Part shown: in pieces, positions 1 to 7,467 of the stretch
How the letters are laid out: each line of letters begins with the position of its first letter
How positions within the stretch are numbered: position 1 is the stretch's first letter
NCBI GenBank assembly: GCA_900539345.1
Contig: UQBS01000073.1
Coordinates: 1 to 11,422, forward strand
Source: an uncultured Coriobacteriaceae bacterium
GTDB lineage: Bacteria; Actinomycetota; Coriobacteriia; Coriobacteriales; UMGS124
DNA length: 11,422 bases
Reading direction: 5' to 3'
Notes under the pieces: generated by a model
Seen by the model: the letters and a program-made list of their open reading frames with translations, nothing else
Told to the model about the DNA's origin: nothing
Databases searched by the model: none
Made by a program: the position numbers and the translations under genes

Positions 1-1
1 C

Positions 2-157
2 GGATTGACCCAAAAGCAGGTTGCCCGAGAGCTTGACGTGCCGGATGCGAGGCTCAGCGAAATAGAAAGAGACGTATGCCCCCACGAGGAAATCAGACGC
101 GAGTACGACCGCTACCTGAATGCCAAAATGGCCAATAGAGGACGTGACAGCCTATAG
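2..157 (+). CDS. C-terminal fragment of an Xre-type helix-turn-helix regulator (5' end outside window)
   Basis: The reading frame is open from the window edge to a TAG at 155-157 and gives 51 residues. The first part (GLTQKQVARELDVPDARLSEIER) has the helix-turn-helix spacing of Xre/Cro-like repressors: LTQ, then the A-x-x-L helix, a turn, and a recognition helix ending in S-x-I-E. A short charged tail (EEIRREYDRYLNAKM) follows and then the stop, so the HTH is close to the C-terminus. Xre proteins bind operators, often near their own gene. The next gene downstream, 79 bases away on the same strand, is a small RiPP-like precursor peptide, so a local regulatory role is plausible but unproven. 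The upstream part of the protein is not in the window, so other domains cannot be excluded; the HTH itself is fairly clear. Confidence 0.6.
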   Translation, partial: GLTQKQVARELDVPDARLSEIERDVCPHEEIRREYDRYLNAKMANRGRDSL

Positions 158-173
158 GAGCGTCACTGATAAT
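144..173 (+). promoter_or_regulatory. Possible sigma-70 type promoter for precursor A1
   Basis: GTGACA at 144-149 and GATAAT at 168-173 are separated by 18 bases and resemble -35 and -10 boxes. Transcription would start near 180 and leave a leader of about 57 bases before the A1 start. The boxes overlap the last codons of the HTH gene, so A1 may instead, or also, be read with it. Confidence 0.35.
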
Positions 174-236
174 CATATGCATCCGATTGGCGTTGAATGT
201 CATCCATTCGCAACACTACCATCCGAAAGGTTTTTG

Positions 237-365
237 ATGTCTAAAGAGATGTATGCCGCGCCCGAATTGGAGCTCGTCGACCTCGGCAGTGAGGACGTTG
301 TTTGTGATTCCGTCACCGGCGGAGGCAATGGCACCGGATCTGGTGATTGGGAAACGGAAGACTAG
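237..365 (+). CDS. RiPP-like precursor peptide A1 (42 aa)
   Basis: This is a small acidic peptide starting MSKEMYAAPELELVDLG and ending in a Gly-rich acidic tail (…TGSGDWETED). The ATG at 237 is chosen because AAAGG sits 6 bases upstream and because the first residues match two other peptides in this window almost exactly (M-[ST]-K-E-M-Y). An in-frame ATG at 120 would add 39 unrelated residues and overlap the HTH gene. Shared features with the three paralogues are Y-x-x-P at residues 6-9, [FL]-G-x-E-D-[VI] at about 16-21, a single Cys (residue 23), then a Ser and a GG. I infer a leader of about 22 residues and a variable core. The peptide has no signal sequence and no membrane segment. It lies more than 4 kb from the end of the enzyme operon, cut off by decayed genes. 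No database family name is claimed. Confidence 0.7.
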   Translation: MSKEMYAAPELELVDLGSEDVVCDSVTGGGNGTGSGDWETED

Positions 366-389
366 CCCGTAGAATCCTGAAACCCAAAT

Positions 390-403
390 GCGCAAGCTTG
401 CGC
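390..403. repeat. Perfect 14-base palindrome downstream of A1
   Basis: GCGCAAGCTTGCGC is its own reverse complement and lies 24 bases after the A1 stop codon. As RNA it could fold only into a tight hairpin, and no T-run follows, so a rho-independent terminator is doubtful. A protein-binding site is an alternative. Confidence 0.35.
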
Positions 404-478
404 TTGAGGCTATGTTGCGTAGGACCCGTCGCGCCTTTGCGCTCGTAAGTAGGAGCGGCCCAAGCGCATCGTATCTGG

Positions 479-900
479 CTAAACGGGTTCGCAACCCTCG
501 TCTTCGCAGCAGTAGCCGTTACACTTCTCGACTGTGGCAAGTACGTTCTCAACGGGCAGGCCGGCCATCTCGGCGACCTCCTCGAGGGTGTCGGCCTTCC
601 AGCACCAGCCCTCGGCAATTCCCTCCTCGATGTCTTCGGGCAGCTTGTCGAGGATGCGGTCTTTAAAGTAGGTGCCGATGAACCAGTTGGTGTTGGGGTC
701 GCCACACTCGCCATCCTGGGTGCCGCGGGCCTACATGTAGTTTTAGAGGCCCTCGGTGGTCAGGGCGTCTACGTCGGTCTGGTCGACGACGGCGTACCAG
801 GGCGGCTTGCCTTGTCGTTGGTTCCGCCGTACTCGCAGGGGCAGTAGCCGAGTTTGCGCAGAACAGGCCGGCCTTTTCATTGTCGTCGGCGAAGAGGTTC
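479..900 (-). pseudogene. Remnant of a flavoprotein (fumarate reductase/FAD_binding_2 family)
   Basis: Read on the minus strand this stretch encodes recognisable flavoprotein pieces: GKPPWYAVVDQTDVDALTTEGL, then RILDKLPEDIEEGIAEGW, then WKADTLEEVAEMAGL, and ENVLATVEKCNGYC. The K-A-D-T-[LI]-E-E-[LV]-A…V-x-x-x-V-x-x-[WFC]-N pattern is typical of the C-terminal half of FAD-dependent fumarate reductase-like enzymes. It is matched in the second remnant at 1251-2285. The frame is broken by TAG (731-733) and TAA (743-745), by a frameshift near 810 where one G appears to be missing before GKPPW, and probably by another nearer 850. Both the FAD-binding N-terminus and the final cofactor-binding segment are absent. 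It ends at a TAG at 479-481. It is clearly non-functional; only its exact borders are uncertain. Confidence 0.7.
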
Positions 901-1250
901 ACAGCAGAGGGTGCGGCATACACTTTGCAGGGCCCACCGTGCAAGGCGAGCGCGCACGTTTGGCGAAGCGATGAGGGACTGCCGGCCAGGCGCACGGCAC
1001 GCCCGCACCGATGCCCGCGTTTGCAGCCTGCACGCCGCTCCGAGGCCTTCTCGCCCAAAAGCGCGCGGCCCGCACGCCTGGCCCGCAAGCCTGGCACCGC
1101 ATGCATGGCCCGCAAGCCTGGCACCGCACGTCTGACAAGTTTTCTTTACCACGCCTGCGCAAACACTCTTCGTTCCCTTCCTCGCAAGCCGTCCGTACCA
1201 TGTGGATTAGACGGTTCACCCGAACCGACCAGGACTTTTAAGGAGGAACG
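901..1250. other. Gene-free GC-rich stretch between two flavoprotein remnants
   Basis: I see no supported gene here. Open frames exist on both strands, but they are low-complexity products of GC-rich repeats and none resembles a protein I know. The stretch holds a short tandem repeat (1079-1128) and, at its right end, the ribosome-binding site of the next pseudogene (AAGGAGG, 1240-1246). It was probably the regulatory region of that gene, possibly with leftover sequence from the degraded neighbour. Confidence 0.5.
1079..1128. repeat. Two tandem copies of a 23-base unit at 27-base spacing
   Basis: The unit beginning TGGCCCGCAAGCCTGG is present at 1079-1101 and again, identical, at 1106-1128. 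A shorter, partly matching copy (GGCCCGCACGCCTGG) precedes it at about 1067-1081. It looks like a local duplication in non-coding DNA, and no function is evident. Confidence 0.6.
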
Positions 1251-2285
1251 ATGGGGATTGAACTGACGCGCAGGAACTTTGTTGCCGGCGGCATCGCCAC
1301 GATGGCAGCGGGTGGAATCGGCATGTGCGTCCCGCAGGGCGCCGACGCGCAAGAGGCTCCCGCGGCCGATGGCGCCGCCCCCTAGCTTGGCCCGAACGAA
1401 TATCAGGCGAAGGCCATCGGCATCGACGAGCTGACCGTCACCATGAAAATCGTCGACGGCGAGATCAAGAGCGTCGACATCGACGCCAACGAGTCGCCCG
1501 AGATCGGCCAGCTCCTCATTCCCGTCTTCGAAAACCAGATCATGGAGGCCCAGTCGGCCGACATCGACGTGGTCGCGGGCGCGACCATCACCTCCGTCGC
1601 CGTGCGCGACGCGGCGCGCAACTGCGTCGCCCAGGCGCAAGACGGCGTCGCCCCGCTGCCTGAAGACGACTGCATCTCGCCCATCGAGCCCGCCGCCGTC
1701 CCCGACGCGTCGTGGCGCGAGAACTATGCGGTCAACGGTTCCCCGCTGCGTCAGGCCGAGAACCTCGTCAACTGCGACGAGTGCAAGGCCGCGGCTGAAA
1801 CCAATGCCAACGAGTACTACGGCCCCAGCACCATCGAGGAGTCCTTCGACGAGGGCGTCGAGCACGGCCTCATCTACAAGGCCGACACGCTCGAGGAACT
1901 CGCCGGCCTGCTGGGCGTCGACCCCGAGGTCGTCGCGAACGCAGTGGCCCAGTGGAACGCGGACTGCGAGGCGGGCCAGGGCGACTGGATGCACGGCTAC
2001 AGCGCGCAGAACATGACCAAGGTCGAAAACGGCCCCTTCTTTGGCGCCCGCATCACCCCGGGCCTGTACGCCTCGTTCGCAGGCCTCAAGGTGACCCCCA
2101 AAAACGAGGTCGTCGACGGGTGCGGCAACGTGATCCCGGGCCTCTACGCGGCATTCCACACCGCCGGCGGCATTGCAGGCGAGAGCCAGGTCATGTGCCC
2201 GATGGGCGACCAGATCGGCTCGATGATCGCAAGCGGCTACACCATCGCCAAGGCGCTCATCGGCGAGGCGTGGGAGATGATTTAG
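1251..2285 (+). pseudogene. Broken Tat-exported flavoprotein reductase (FMN-binding plus FAD-binding_2) with amber stop and internal deletion
   Basis: The ATG at 1251 has an ideal AAGGAGG site at 1240-1246. It opens a twin-arginine signal (LTRRNFVAGG, then a hydrophobic stretch and an Ala-rich cleavage region). An in-frame TAG at 1383-1385 stops translation after 44 codons. The frame then continues with an FMN-binding domain: V-x-G-A-T-x-T-S around 1570-1595 is the motif whose Thr carries covalent FMN in the RnfG/NqrC group. After it comes the C-terminal half of a fumarate reductase-like FAD domain (KADTLEELAGLLGVDPE; GNVIPGLYAAFHTAGGIAGE). The N-terminal FAD-binding Rossmann part (GxGxxG) expected between them is missing. 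The total is about 344 codons against roughly 550-620 in intact relatives. Intact members pass electrons to organic acceptors outside the membrane; this one cannot. It is convergent with the LysR gene that probably once regulated it. Confidence 0.8.
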
Positions 2286-2330
2286 GGTAATCCAAGAAAT
2301 TGCCCTGCGGCCGCCCGCCAGGCCCTGCCC

Positions 2331-3187
2331 TCACGAGCAGAACTCGAGGAGCAGCCTGACGGGCGGCTTTGGGTTCGCGCTGCCGATGAAGCCGATTTGG
2401 CTTTGGATTCCGACGAGCGGGACTGCCGCGACGTCGGGGTATTTGAGCTCGAACGCGTCGGGGCCGACGCACACCCACCCGTCCAGGCAGCGGCTCCTGA
2501 CGGCGTTGCTTTCGTAGGGGAGCTTGTCCAAAACGTGACGAACGGGGTCAGCTCGGAGTCGTCCGTCCCGATGTAGGCCATTTTTTGCGCCAGCAGCTCG
2601 TCGGCGCGAACGTCCCGGCGACGGCCGGCGAGCAACGGGTGGTCACAGGCCAAAAAGCACACGTACGAAAGCGCCATCTTTGCGCAGCGGGTAAACGAGA
2701 GGCCCTCGATGCGCCGCCCGACGATGGAGGACGTCATCGCGAGATCCACGGCGCCCTCCCCGATCGCCGCGCACATCTCGCCCGTCGTCTCGAACAGGCG
2801 CGGCACCAAGACGGTCCGAATCAAGGGGTACGTCGCCTCGAATTCTTCGAGAAGTGCATTGAGCTGCTTGAACTCTTGATTGTAGGGCACAAGGACCCTC
2901 ACCTCGCCCGCAACCTCCGCAGCAGTCGCCTGGGCAGCCCGTGCCTGTTCCCGCGCGGCGCGCATCGCCGCAAGGATGCCGGGCGCCGCCGCGGCAAGCG
3001 CCCGGCCGCCCGGCGACAGGGCCACCCCCTTCTTCGAGCGCACGAACAGGGCGCACCCGACATCTTTCTCGAGGGCGTCGATGAGAAACCTCGTGTTTTG
3101 CGGCGAATAGAACAGCTCCGCGGCAGCTTTGGTCATGCTGCCGAGTTCCGCCGTCTTCAAAAACGCCTGCAGCTGCTTTTCGTTCAC
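2331..3187 (-). pseudogene. LysR-type transcriptional regulator with a one-base frameshift
   Basis: The N-terminus (VNEKQLQAFLKTAELGSMTKAA…) is a LysR winged helix-turn-helix, followed by LEKDVGCALFVRSKKGVALSPGG, the standard end of the DNA-binding domain. The effector-binding domain follows. At the AAAA run 2530-2533 (TTTT on the coding strand) the frame shifts: it reads …LTPFVTF and then nonsense, while the next frame continues sensibly as LDKLPYESNAVRSRCLDGWV to a TGA at 2331-2333. Adding one T restores a protein of about 285 residues, normal for the family. Without it the nonsense frame runs to about 2282. The GTG at 3187 is chosen because the family begins a few residues before this helix; an ATG at 3217 would add ten unrelated residues. 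It lies tail to tail with the broken flavoprotein gene. A sequencing error in the short homopolymer is possible. Confidence 0.75.
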
Positions 3188-3332
3188 CTCAGGCCCCCCG
3201 GTATGCGCTGGCACCATTCTAGGGTGAAGTAGTCATGCCCCTAAGTATGCGACATGCGGGAGTAAAAGGGAAATGCAAGCCCGCCGACACGTTTCTACGC
3301 ACACAGCCACGCGCCACCGGATGGAGCACGGC

Positions 3333-3458
3333 ATGCCGGAGGATCCCGAGCAGATGGCTCGCACGTTCGAGCGCTTCGTGCCGTGGTTCCTGCTGCCGTA
3401 CCTGGAGCCGCCGGTGGCGGGGCTGACGGCGGCGGGCGCGCCCTCCTCTACTCGCTGA
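3333..3458 (+). CDS. Unrecognised short ORF, possible gene remnant
   Basis: A 41-codon frame (MPEDPEQMARTFERFVPWFL…) ends at a TGA at 3456-3458. Its third codon positions are strongly G/C, as in real genes of this genome. It contains a hydrophobic patch (FVPWFLLPYLEP). It has no ribosome-binding site, no recognised family and no obvious partner, and it ends just before the convergent panE-like gene. It may be the end of a lost gene or may not be coding. Confidence is low. Confidence 0.15.
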   Translation: MPEDPEQMARTFERFVPWFLLPYLEPPVAGLTAAGAPSSTR

Positions 3459-3478
3459 CGAACGGGGAGAGGCGTCTC

Positions 3479-4447
3479 CTACTCCCCGGCCTTCTGCGCC
3501 TCGCGGAAGGCGTGGGCGGTCTCGGCCAGGTGCACCTCGTTGGTCAGGAACTCGTGGCGGACGGCCTCGTAGCCGTGCTCGCGGCCGAGCTTCACGATGT
3601 AGCCGTTGATGTAGTCCACCTCGGTGGGACGGCCCTTGAACATGTCCTGGCACATGGACGGGTAGTGCAACGACAGCTCGTCCATGCTCCTCATGATGGC
3701 GTCGACCTCCTGCTGCTCGGTCACGCCCAGGTCGATGTCGGCGCGACGGCACACCTCGAAGCCCTCGTGCACGAGCTGCTCGCACAGTTGGCGCGTGTGG
3801 GGGTCACTTCCTAGTGTGCCCATGTTGATCTCGAACATCGTGCACAGCGTGTTGCACACCGAGTTCAGCATGACCTTGGCCATGGCCATGCTCATGATGT
3901 CGGGGCTCCACTCGGGACCCATGCCTGCCTTCTGCAGGTCGGCGAACAGCTGGTCGCCCAGCTCGTGGCGCCCGTTGTCGTACGCGCACAGGTGCATGTA
4001 CTCGGTGCCGAACGCGCCCATGAAGTCCACCTCACCGGGGCCGGGCAGCACCGTGGCGATGACGGCCGTGCCTCCGTAGAGCCTGTCGGGCGAGAAGAAC
4101 TTAAGCAGCTTCTCGTAGTGGCCCAGACCATTCATGGCGGTGAAGCAGGCCTGGTGCGGCTTGAAGAGGTGCTGGCAGCGCTCGAGGAACCCGTCGAGCT
4201 GCATCTGCTTCACGAAGATGATCCACACGTCGGGGTCGCCAGCGTACTCCTCGGGGTAGTACACCTTGACGGGCACGAGGTGGCGCCCCTCGTGGTCGCG
4301 CATGGCCCAGACGCCGCCCTGCTCGCGAATCTTCTTCACGTTGTCCTGCCAGCAGTCGATGAACTCGACGTCGCAGCCGGCGTTCTCCATCAGCTGGATG
4401 CCGTAGCGCAGGCCCATGGCCCCGGCGCCGATGACGCAGTACTTCAT
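3479..4447 (-). CDS. Ketopantoate reductase-like protein (PanE/ApbA family)
   Basis: The 322-residue protein has the PanE fold in order. An N-terminal NADPH-binding Rossmann segment carries G-x-G-x-x-G at residues 7-12 (MKYCVIGAGAMG), MNGLGH is at 105-110, and an all-helical C-terminal domain follows. Lys191 in AKVMLNSVCNTL sits where the catalytic Lys of PanE lies, and Glu276/Asp278 in PTEVDYING match the conserved substrate-side motif. PanE reduces 2-dehydropantoate to pantoate with NADPH in coenzyme A synthesis. Family members outside that pathway reduce other 2-oxo acids, and no other pantothenate gene is nearby, so the substrate is uncertain. The ATG at 4447 is preceded by AAGGAGGAG. The gene follows the exporter on the same strand after a 216-base gap with no clear terminator, so a link to the peptide operon cannot be ruled out. 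Confidence 0.85.
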   Translation of the reverse strand: MKYCVIGAGAMGLRYGIQLMENAGCDVEFIDCWQDNVKKIREQGGVWAMRDHEGRHLVPVKVYYPEEYAGDPDVWIIFVKQMQLDGFLERCQHLFKPHQACFTAMNGLGHYEKLLKFFSPDRLYGGTAVIATVLPGPGEVDFMGAFGTEYMHLCAYDNGRHELGDQLFADLQKAGMGPEWSPDIMSMAMAKVMLNSVCNTLCTMFEINMGTLGSDPHTRQLCEQLVHEGFEVCRRADIDLGVTEQQEVDAIMRSMDELSLHYPSMCQDMFKGRPTEVDYINGYIVKLGREHGYEAVRHEFLTNEVHLAETAHAFREAQKAGE

Positions 4448-4663
4448 GGCGGTCTCCTCCTTGCGTGTGCGTGCCGGTCGGGGGCACGGTTGGTTGGGGA
4501 GAAGGGTAAACCTGCTGGCCGGTTGGGTTACGCGGGTGAGGCGGGCGGCGAGCAATCGGGACGGAGTCTCCACGCGGGGGGAGGGGGCGTCGACGGGCGG
4601 AGGGCGCGGGTGGACGAGGCAATACCCAGGAATAGACGTTCGACTCGCCCAATCCGCGCTCGG

Positions 4664-6352
4664 TCAGCCCTGCTCCCCAAACCTAACCTGCCTGTCGCAC
4701 ACCTCGAGGGCGGCAGGGCGGTGCGTCACAGCGATGACGGTCTTGTCGGGAAGCGCCCGCAGGTTCTCGAGCACGCGGCGCTCCGTCTCGGGGTCGAGCG
4801 AGCACGTGGCCTCGTCGAGCAGGAGCACCGGCCTGTCGGCAAATAGGGCGCGGGCTATGGCGAGGCGCTGTATCTGTCCCTCCGACAGGCCTGTGCCGCT
4901 CTCGCCCAGCCGCGTGTCAAGGCCTTCGGGCAATGCCGTCACAAAGTCGGCGCTCGCCGCATGCAGTGCGTCCCACACGCGCTCGTCGCATGCCGCACCC
5001 TGCCCGCCGCCGAACACAACGACATCGCGAATCGTGCCGCTCATCAGCTGGTTTCCCTGGGGCACGTAGGCAAAAAGCCCGCGCCACTGAGCCGTGAGCA
5101 CCTCGCGGGTACCGTCTTGCAGCACCACCCTGCACTCCCCCGTCTCGCACGGGCAGAAGGCCATCATCGCCTTGAGAGTCGTCGACTTGCCGCAGCCGCT
5201 TGGCCCCGTGAACGCCACGAACTCGCCGCTCGCGATGGACACGTCGGGGCAGCGGACAAGGCGCCCCTCGCCTGCGGCCTCGCCGTCGCCATCGACGGGG
5301 GCGTAGCGGCACGAGACGCCGCGCAGCTCGATCCCTGCGAATTCGGCAACCCTCTGCGCGCAGGCCGCCTCCTCGTCGCGCGCCTCCCGCGGCAGCGCCT
5401 CGGCCTCCATGAGACGCTCGGCGCTCGCCGTCATGGCGAAGTACTGGGGAATGCAGCCCGTGATGTTGGCCAGCGGGCCCTGCACCTGGCCCACAAGCTG
5501 CAGCGCCGCCACGAACGTGCCGTAGCTCACCGTGCCCTGTAGGATACCGTAGCCGCAGTACACCACGGCCAGCAGGTACGCGCCGCGCATGGCCAGGCCG
5601 AACCCGATGTTGCACAAGTTTGAGAAGCGGTTGCGCCTCATGCGCGCCGCGCGGTGCTCGTCCAAAAGCCCGGCCGCGCCGGACTCGACGTGGCCCTCCC
5701 GCTGGAAGCTCTTGACCACCATGAGGCTGTCGAGGCACTCGGTGAGGTAGGACCGGGCGCGGCCGTCGGCCTCGCGGATCTTCTTGTGGAGGCGCTTGAG
5801 CACGCGGCGAAAGCCGAGCGTGAACGCAGCGAGCACAGCGCCCGCCGGCATGATCACCCACGCCACCTGGGGCACCATCATCACGAGCAGCGCGAGGGAC
5901 CCCACAAGCTGGGCGAGCATGCCCGCCGCCGAGGGCACAACCGTGGCCACGCCGGCCGAGACGATGCGCGTGTCGTCCGTCAGGCGGCTCATCCACTCGC
6001 CGGCATGGGTTGCCTGCACGCTCGACAGGTCGGCGTGCAGCACCTCGTCGAACATGCGCATCTTGAACGTGTTCTGAAACGTCGCCTGCACACGCTCACG
6101 CAAGAAGCGCTGCAGCGCCTGCACGGCGATGATGGCGACGGAGACGGCCGCGAACACAACCACGCTCGTCAAGAGGGCGTCTGACATCCCACCTGCAGCC
6201 GCGTTCACCAGATCGCGCATGACCCAGGCCGAGTAGACGCACCCGCCGGCGAGCGCGACCTCGAGCACCGTGAGGGCGGCGACCATCCACAGGCGGCGCC
6301 CCAGTATGCGGACTATCCAAGAAACGGCATGCAGGTTGACGTTGTCGTTCAC
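4664..6352 (-). CDS. ABC exporter, fused membrane and ATPase domains
   Basis: This 562-residue protein has the type I exporter half-transporter layout. The membrane domain occupies residues 1 to about 310, with hydrophobic segments near 20-45, 60-82, 140-185 and 250-290. The ATPase domain has Walker A GPSGCGKST at 383-391, the Q-loop glutamine in YVPQGN near 432, signature LSEGQ at 489-493, Walker B VLLLDE at 509-514 and the H-loop His544. All catalytic residues are present. It has no N-terminal C39 peptidase domain, so any leader cutting must be done by another protein. The start is a GTG at 6352 with AAGGGGA about 9 bases upstream. It is the last gene of the operon, 45 bases after the PqqD-like gene. 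By context it probably exports the mature peptides, working as a homodimer in the membrane. Self-protection against its own product is another possible role. Confidence 0.85.
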   Translation of the reverse strand: MNDNVNLHAVSWIVRILGRRLWMVAALTVLEVALAGGCVYSAWVMRDLVNAAAGGMSDALLTSVVVFAAVSVAIIAVQALQRFLRERVQATFQNTFKMRMFDEVLHADLSSVQATHAGEWMSRLTDDTRIVSAGVATVVPSAAGMLAQLVGSLALLVMMVPQVAWVIMPAGAVLAAFTLGFRRVLKRLHKKIREADGRARSYLTECLDSLMVVKSFQREGHVESGAAGLLDEHRAARMRRNRFSNLCNIGFGLAMRGAYLLAVVYCGYGILQGTVSYGTFVAALQLVGQVQGPLANITGCIPQYFAMTASAERLMEAEALPREARDEEAACAQRVAEFAGIELRGVSCRYAPVDGDGEAAGEGRLVRCPDVSIASGEFVAFTGPSGCGKSTTLKAMMAFCPCETGECRVVLQDGTREVLTAQWRGLFAYVPQGNQLMSGTIRDVVVFGGGQGAACDERVWDALHAASADFVTALPEGLDTRLGESGTGLSEGQIQRLAIARALFADRPVLLLDEATCSLDPETERRVLENLRALPDKTVIAVTHRPAALEVCDRQVRFGEQG

Positions 6353-6398
6353 GCGGCAAAATCCCCTTGTTTAAAAGCCTGCGGCAATGCGCGGCAGC

Positions 6399-6665
6399 CT
6401 AATCCTGCGCGATGCTTGCCTGCACAAGCCGCTGGCAGAGCGCGTCCACATCCTCGGCGGCCGTCTGCTCGCTCACGTCGTACGTCTCGACCATGCTGGC
6501 AATGATCTGCTCGCGCGTCTGGCCCTGCTCCAGGCCCCTCCAAACGTGCGCGGCCGTGGCGTTGAGCTTCACGATGCCCGTGAACTCCTTGGCGGCGGCG
6601 CCCGTGGCCACGGCGACCCACTGGCCGGCGACCTCCTGGATGACAAAGCCCTTCTTGATCTTCAT
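6399..6665 (-). CDS. PqqD-like peptide-binding protein (RiPP recognition element)
   Basis: This 88-residue protein fits the PqqD family along its length. An N-terminal beta part (MKIKKGFVIQEVAGQWVAVA) leads into the signature I-V-K-L-N-x-T-A-x-x-V-W at 31-42. Then come Q-T-R-E-Q-I near 49-54 and a helical end in which pairs of acidic and hydrophobic residues lead to DALCQRLVQ. PqqD-fold proteins bind the leader of a precursor peptide and present it to modifying enzymes; the B1 protein of lasso peptide systems binds a Y-x-x-P motif. The four small peptides here carry exactly that motif at residues 5-9. The ATG at 6665 is preferred over the TTG at 6674 because the AAAGG site lies 9 bases before the ATG but touches the TTG. 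It is a stand-alone protein, 31 bases after the HPr-kinase-like gene. Confidence 0.85.
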   Translation of the reverse strand: MKIKKGFVIQEVAGQWVAVATGAAAKEFTGIVKLNATAAHVWRGLEQGQTREQIIASMVETYDVSEQTAAEDVDALCQRLVQASIAQD

Positions 6666-6696
6666 GGCAATCAACCTTTCTGTTCACGCGATGTCG

Positions 6697-7467
6697 CTAC
6701 TCGCCGCAGTCGCGGCCTGTGTACTCCATGCCCGTGAGGGCCTCAAACGAGGTGCGCACGGCGTCCTCGGAAATGTCGCAGCCCATGGACCACACGGGCA
6801 CGCGAGCAAGCAGGCGGTCGACGCAGCCCAGGACCGCAAGCGCGCCAGCGGGGCTCTCGCGCGGAACGTAGCACTGCCGCATGACGGGCTCCACCGCCCC
6901 GGCGGGGTCGAGCCGCTCGATGGAGCACATGGGGGCCTGGTGCAGGATGCAAATGCCCGCGAGCGGGGCACTGCCGTTGTAGCCCCAGCCCTCCTTGCCC
7001 GTCCAGGGGCAGCCGTACGCCACCACCTCGCCCTCCTGCGGCACGTGGAGGAAGGGCTTGTCGCCGTTGAGAACCTTTGCCCCGGCGTCACCGAGGTAGC
7101 GCATCCAGAGCCGTGCGTGCGTCGACTTGCCCGTGCCGCTCGGTGCCGCGAAGGCGTAGGCGCAGCCCGCGTACTCGACCGTGCAGGAGTGGAACACGAT
7201 GCGGTCGAGCGGGGCGAACCTCTCGGCAAGCGCCCTGTGCACGGCGCATGCCTCCAGGTAGGGGTTGGAGAATTCCGGCGCCATGGCTCGCTCGAAGTCG
7301 AGGTCGGCGTCGGACGCCCTCACGGCAAAGAGTGGCTCGACGTCGTCTCGCCCGTCCACATACGGCAAACAGATCTTCTCGAACATGCCGTACCTTGGCG
7401 TCACCTGCACGGGGATGTCGGCGAGCCTCAGCTTCAGGGCCGTCTCACGTTCTTGCCCGTTCCTCAT
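6697..7467 (-). CDS. HPr-kinase-like ATPase of a RiPP-type cluster
   Basis: This 256-residue protein resembles the C-terminal kinase domain of HPr kinase. Its P-loop is APSGTGKST at 108-116, preceded by HSCTVEYAGCAYAFA as in HprK-related proteins. Downstream are the N-G-D-K acidic motif (about 134-137), P-W-T-G (154-157) and Y-N-G-S-A-P-L (163-169), matching the conserved N-G-D, P-W-x-G and N-x-x-x-P-L blocks of the group. The genome-wide sugar regulator HprK has an extra N-terminal domain that is absent here. Relatives in some lasso peptide clusters (paeninodin type) phosphorylate a serine of the precursor. By analogy this one may phosphorylate the conserved Ser of the small peptides, but no substrate is known. 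The ATG at 7467 overlaps the stop of the protease gene (ATGA), a sign of coupled translation, and has AGGGGAGA upstream. Confidence 0.8.
   Translation of the reverse strand: MRNGQERETALKLRLADIPVQVTPRYGMFEKICLPYVDGRDDVEPLFAVRASDADLDFERAMAPEFSNPYLEACAVHRALAERFAPLDRIVFHSCTVEYAGCAYAFAAPSGTGKSTHARLWMRYLGDAGAKVLNGDKPFLHVPQEGEVVAYGCPWTGKEGWGYNGSAPLAGICILHQAPMCSIERLDPAGAVEPVMRQCYVPRESPAGALAVLGCVDRLLARVPVWSMGCDISEDAVRTSFEALTGMEYTGRDCGE

Noticed and set aside
1383..1385. Amber codon read as an amino acid (pyrrolysine or suppression) in the flavoprotein gene
   Set aside because: The same gene also lacks its FAD-binding half, so it is broken regardless, and no matching tRNA or amber-decoding gene is seen.
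1146..2159. Long minus-strand open frame of 337 codons opposite the flavoprotein remnant
   Set aside because: It is the antisense of a GC-rich coding sequence; the plus strand carries the Tat signal, FMN motif and flavoprotein blocks.
2286..2330. Bidirectional terminator between the convergent flavoprotein and LysR genes
   Set aside because: Only a weak 7-base stem with one wobble pair (GGGTAAT with ATTGCCC) is visible and there is no T-run.
6697..7467. Canonical HPr kinase/phosphorylase controlling sugar uptake
   Set aside because: The N-terminal HprK domain is missing and the gene sits in an overlapping operon with a PqqD-like protein, protease and nucleotidyltransferase.
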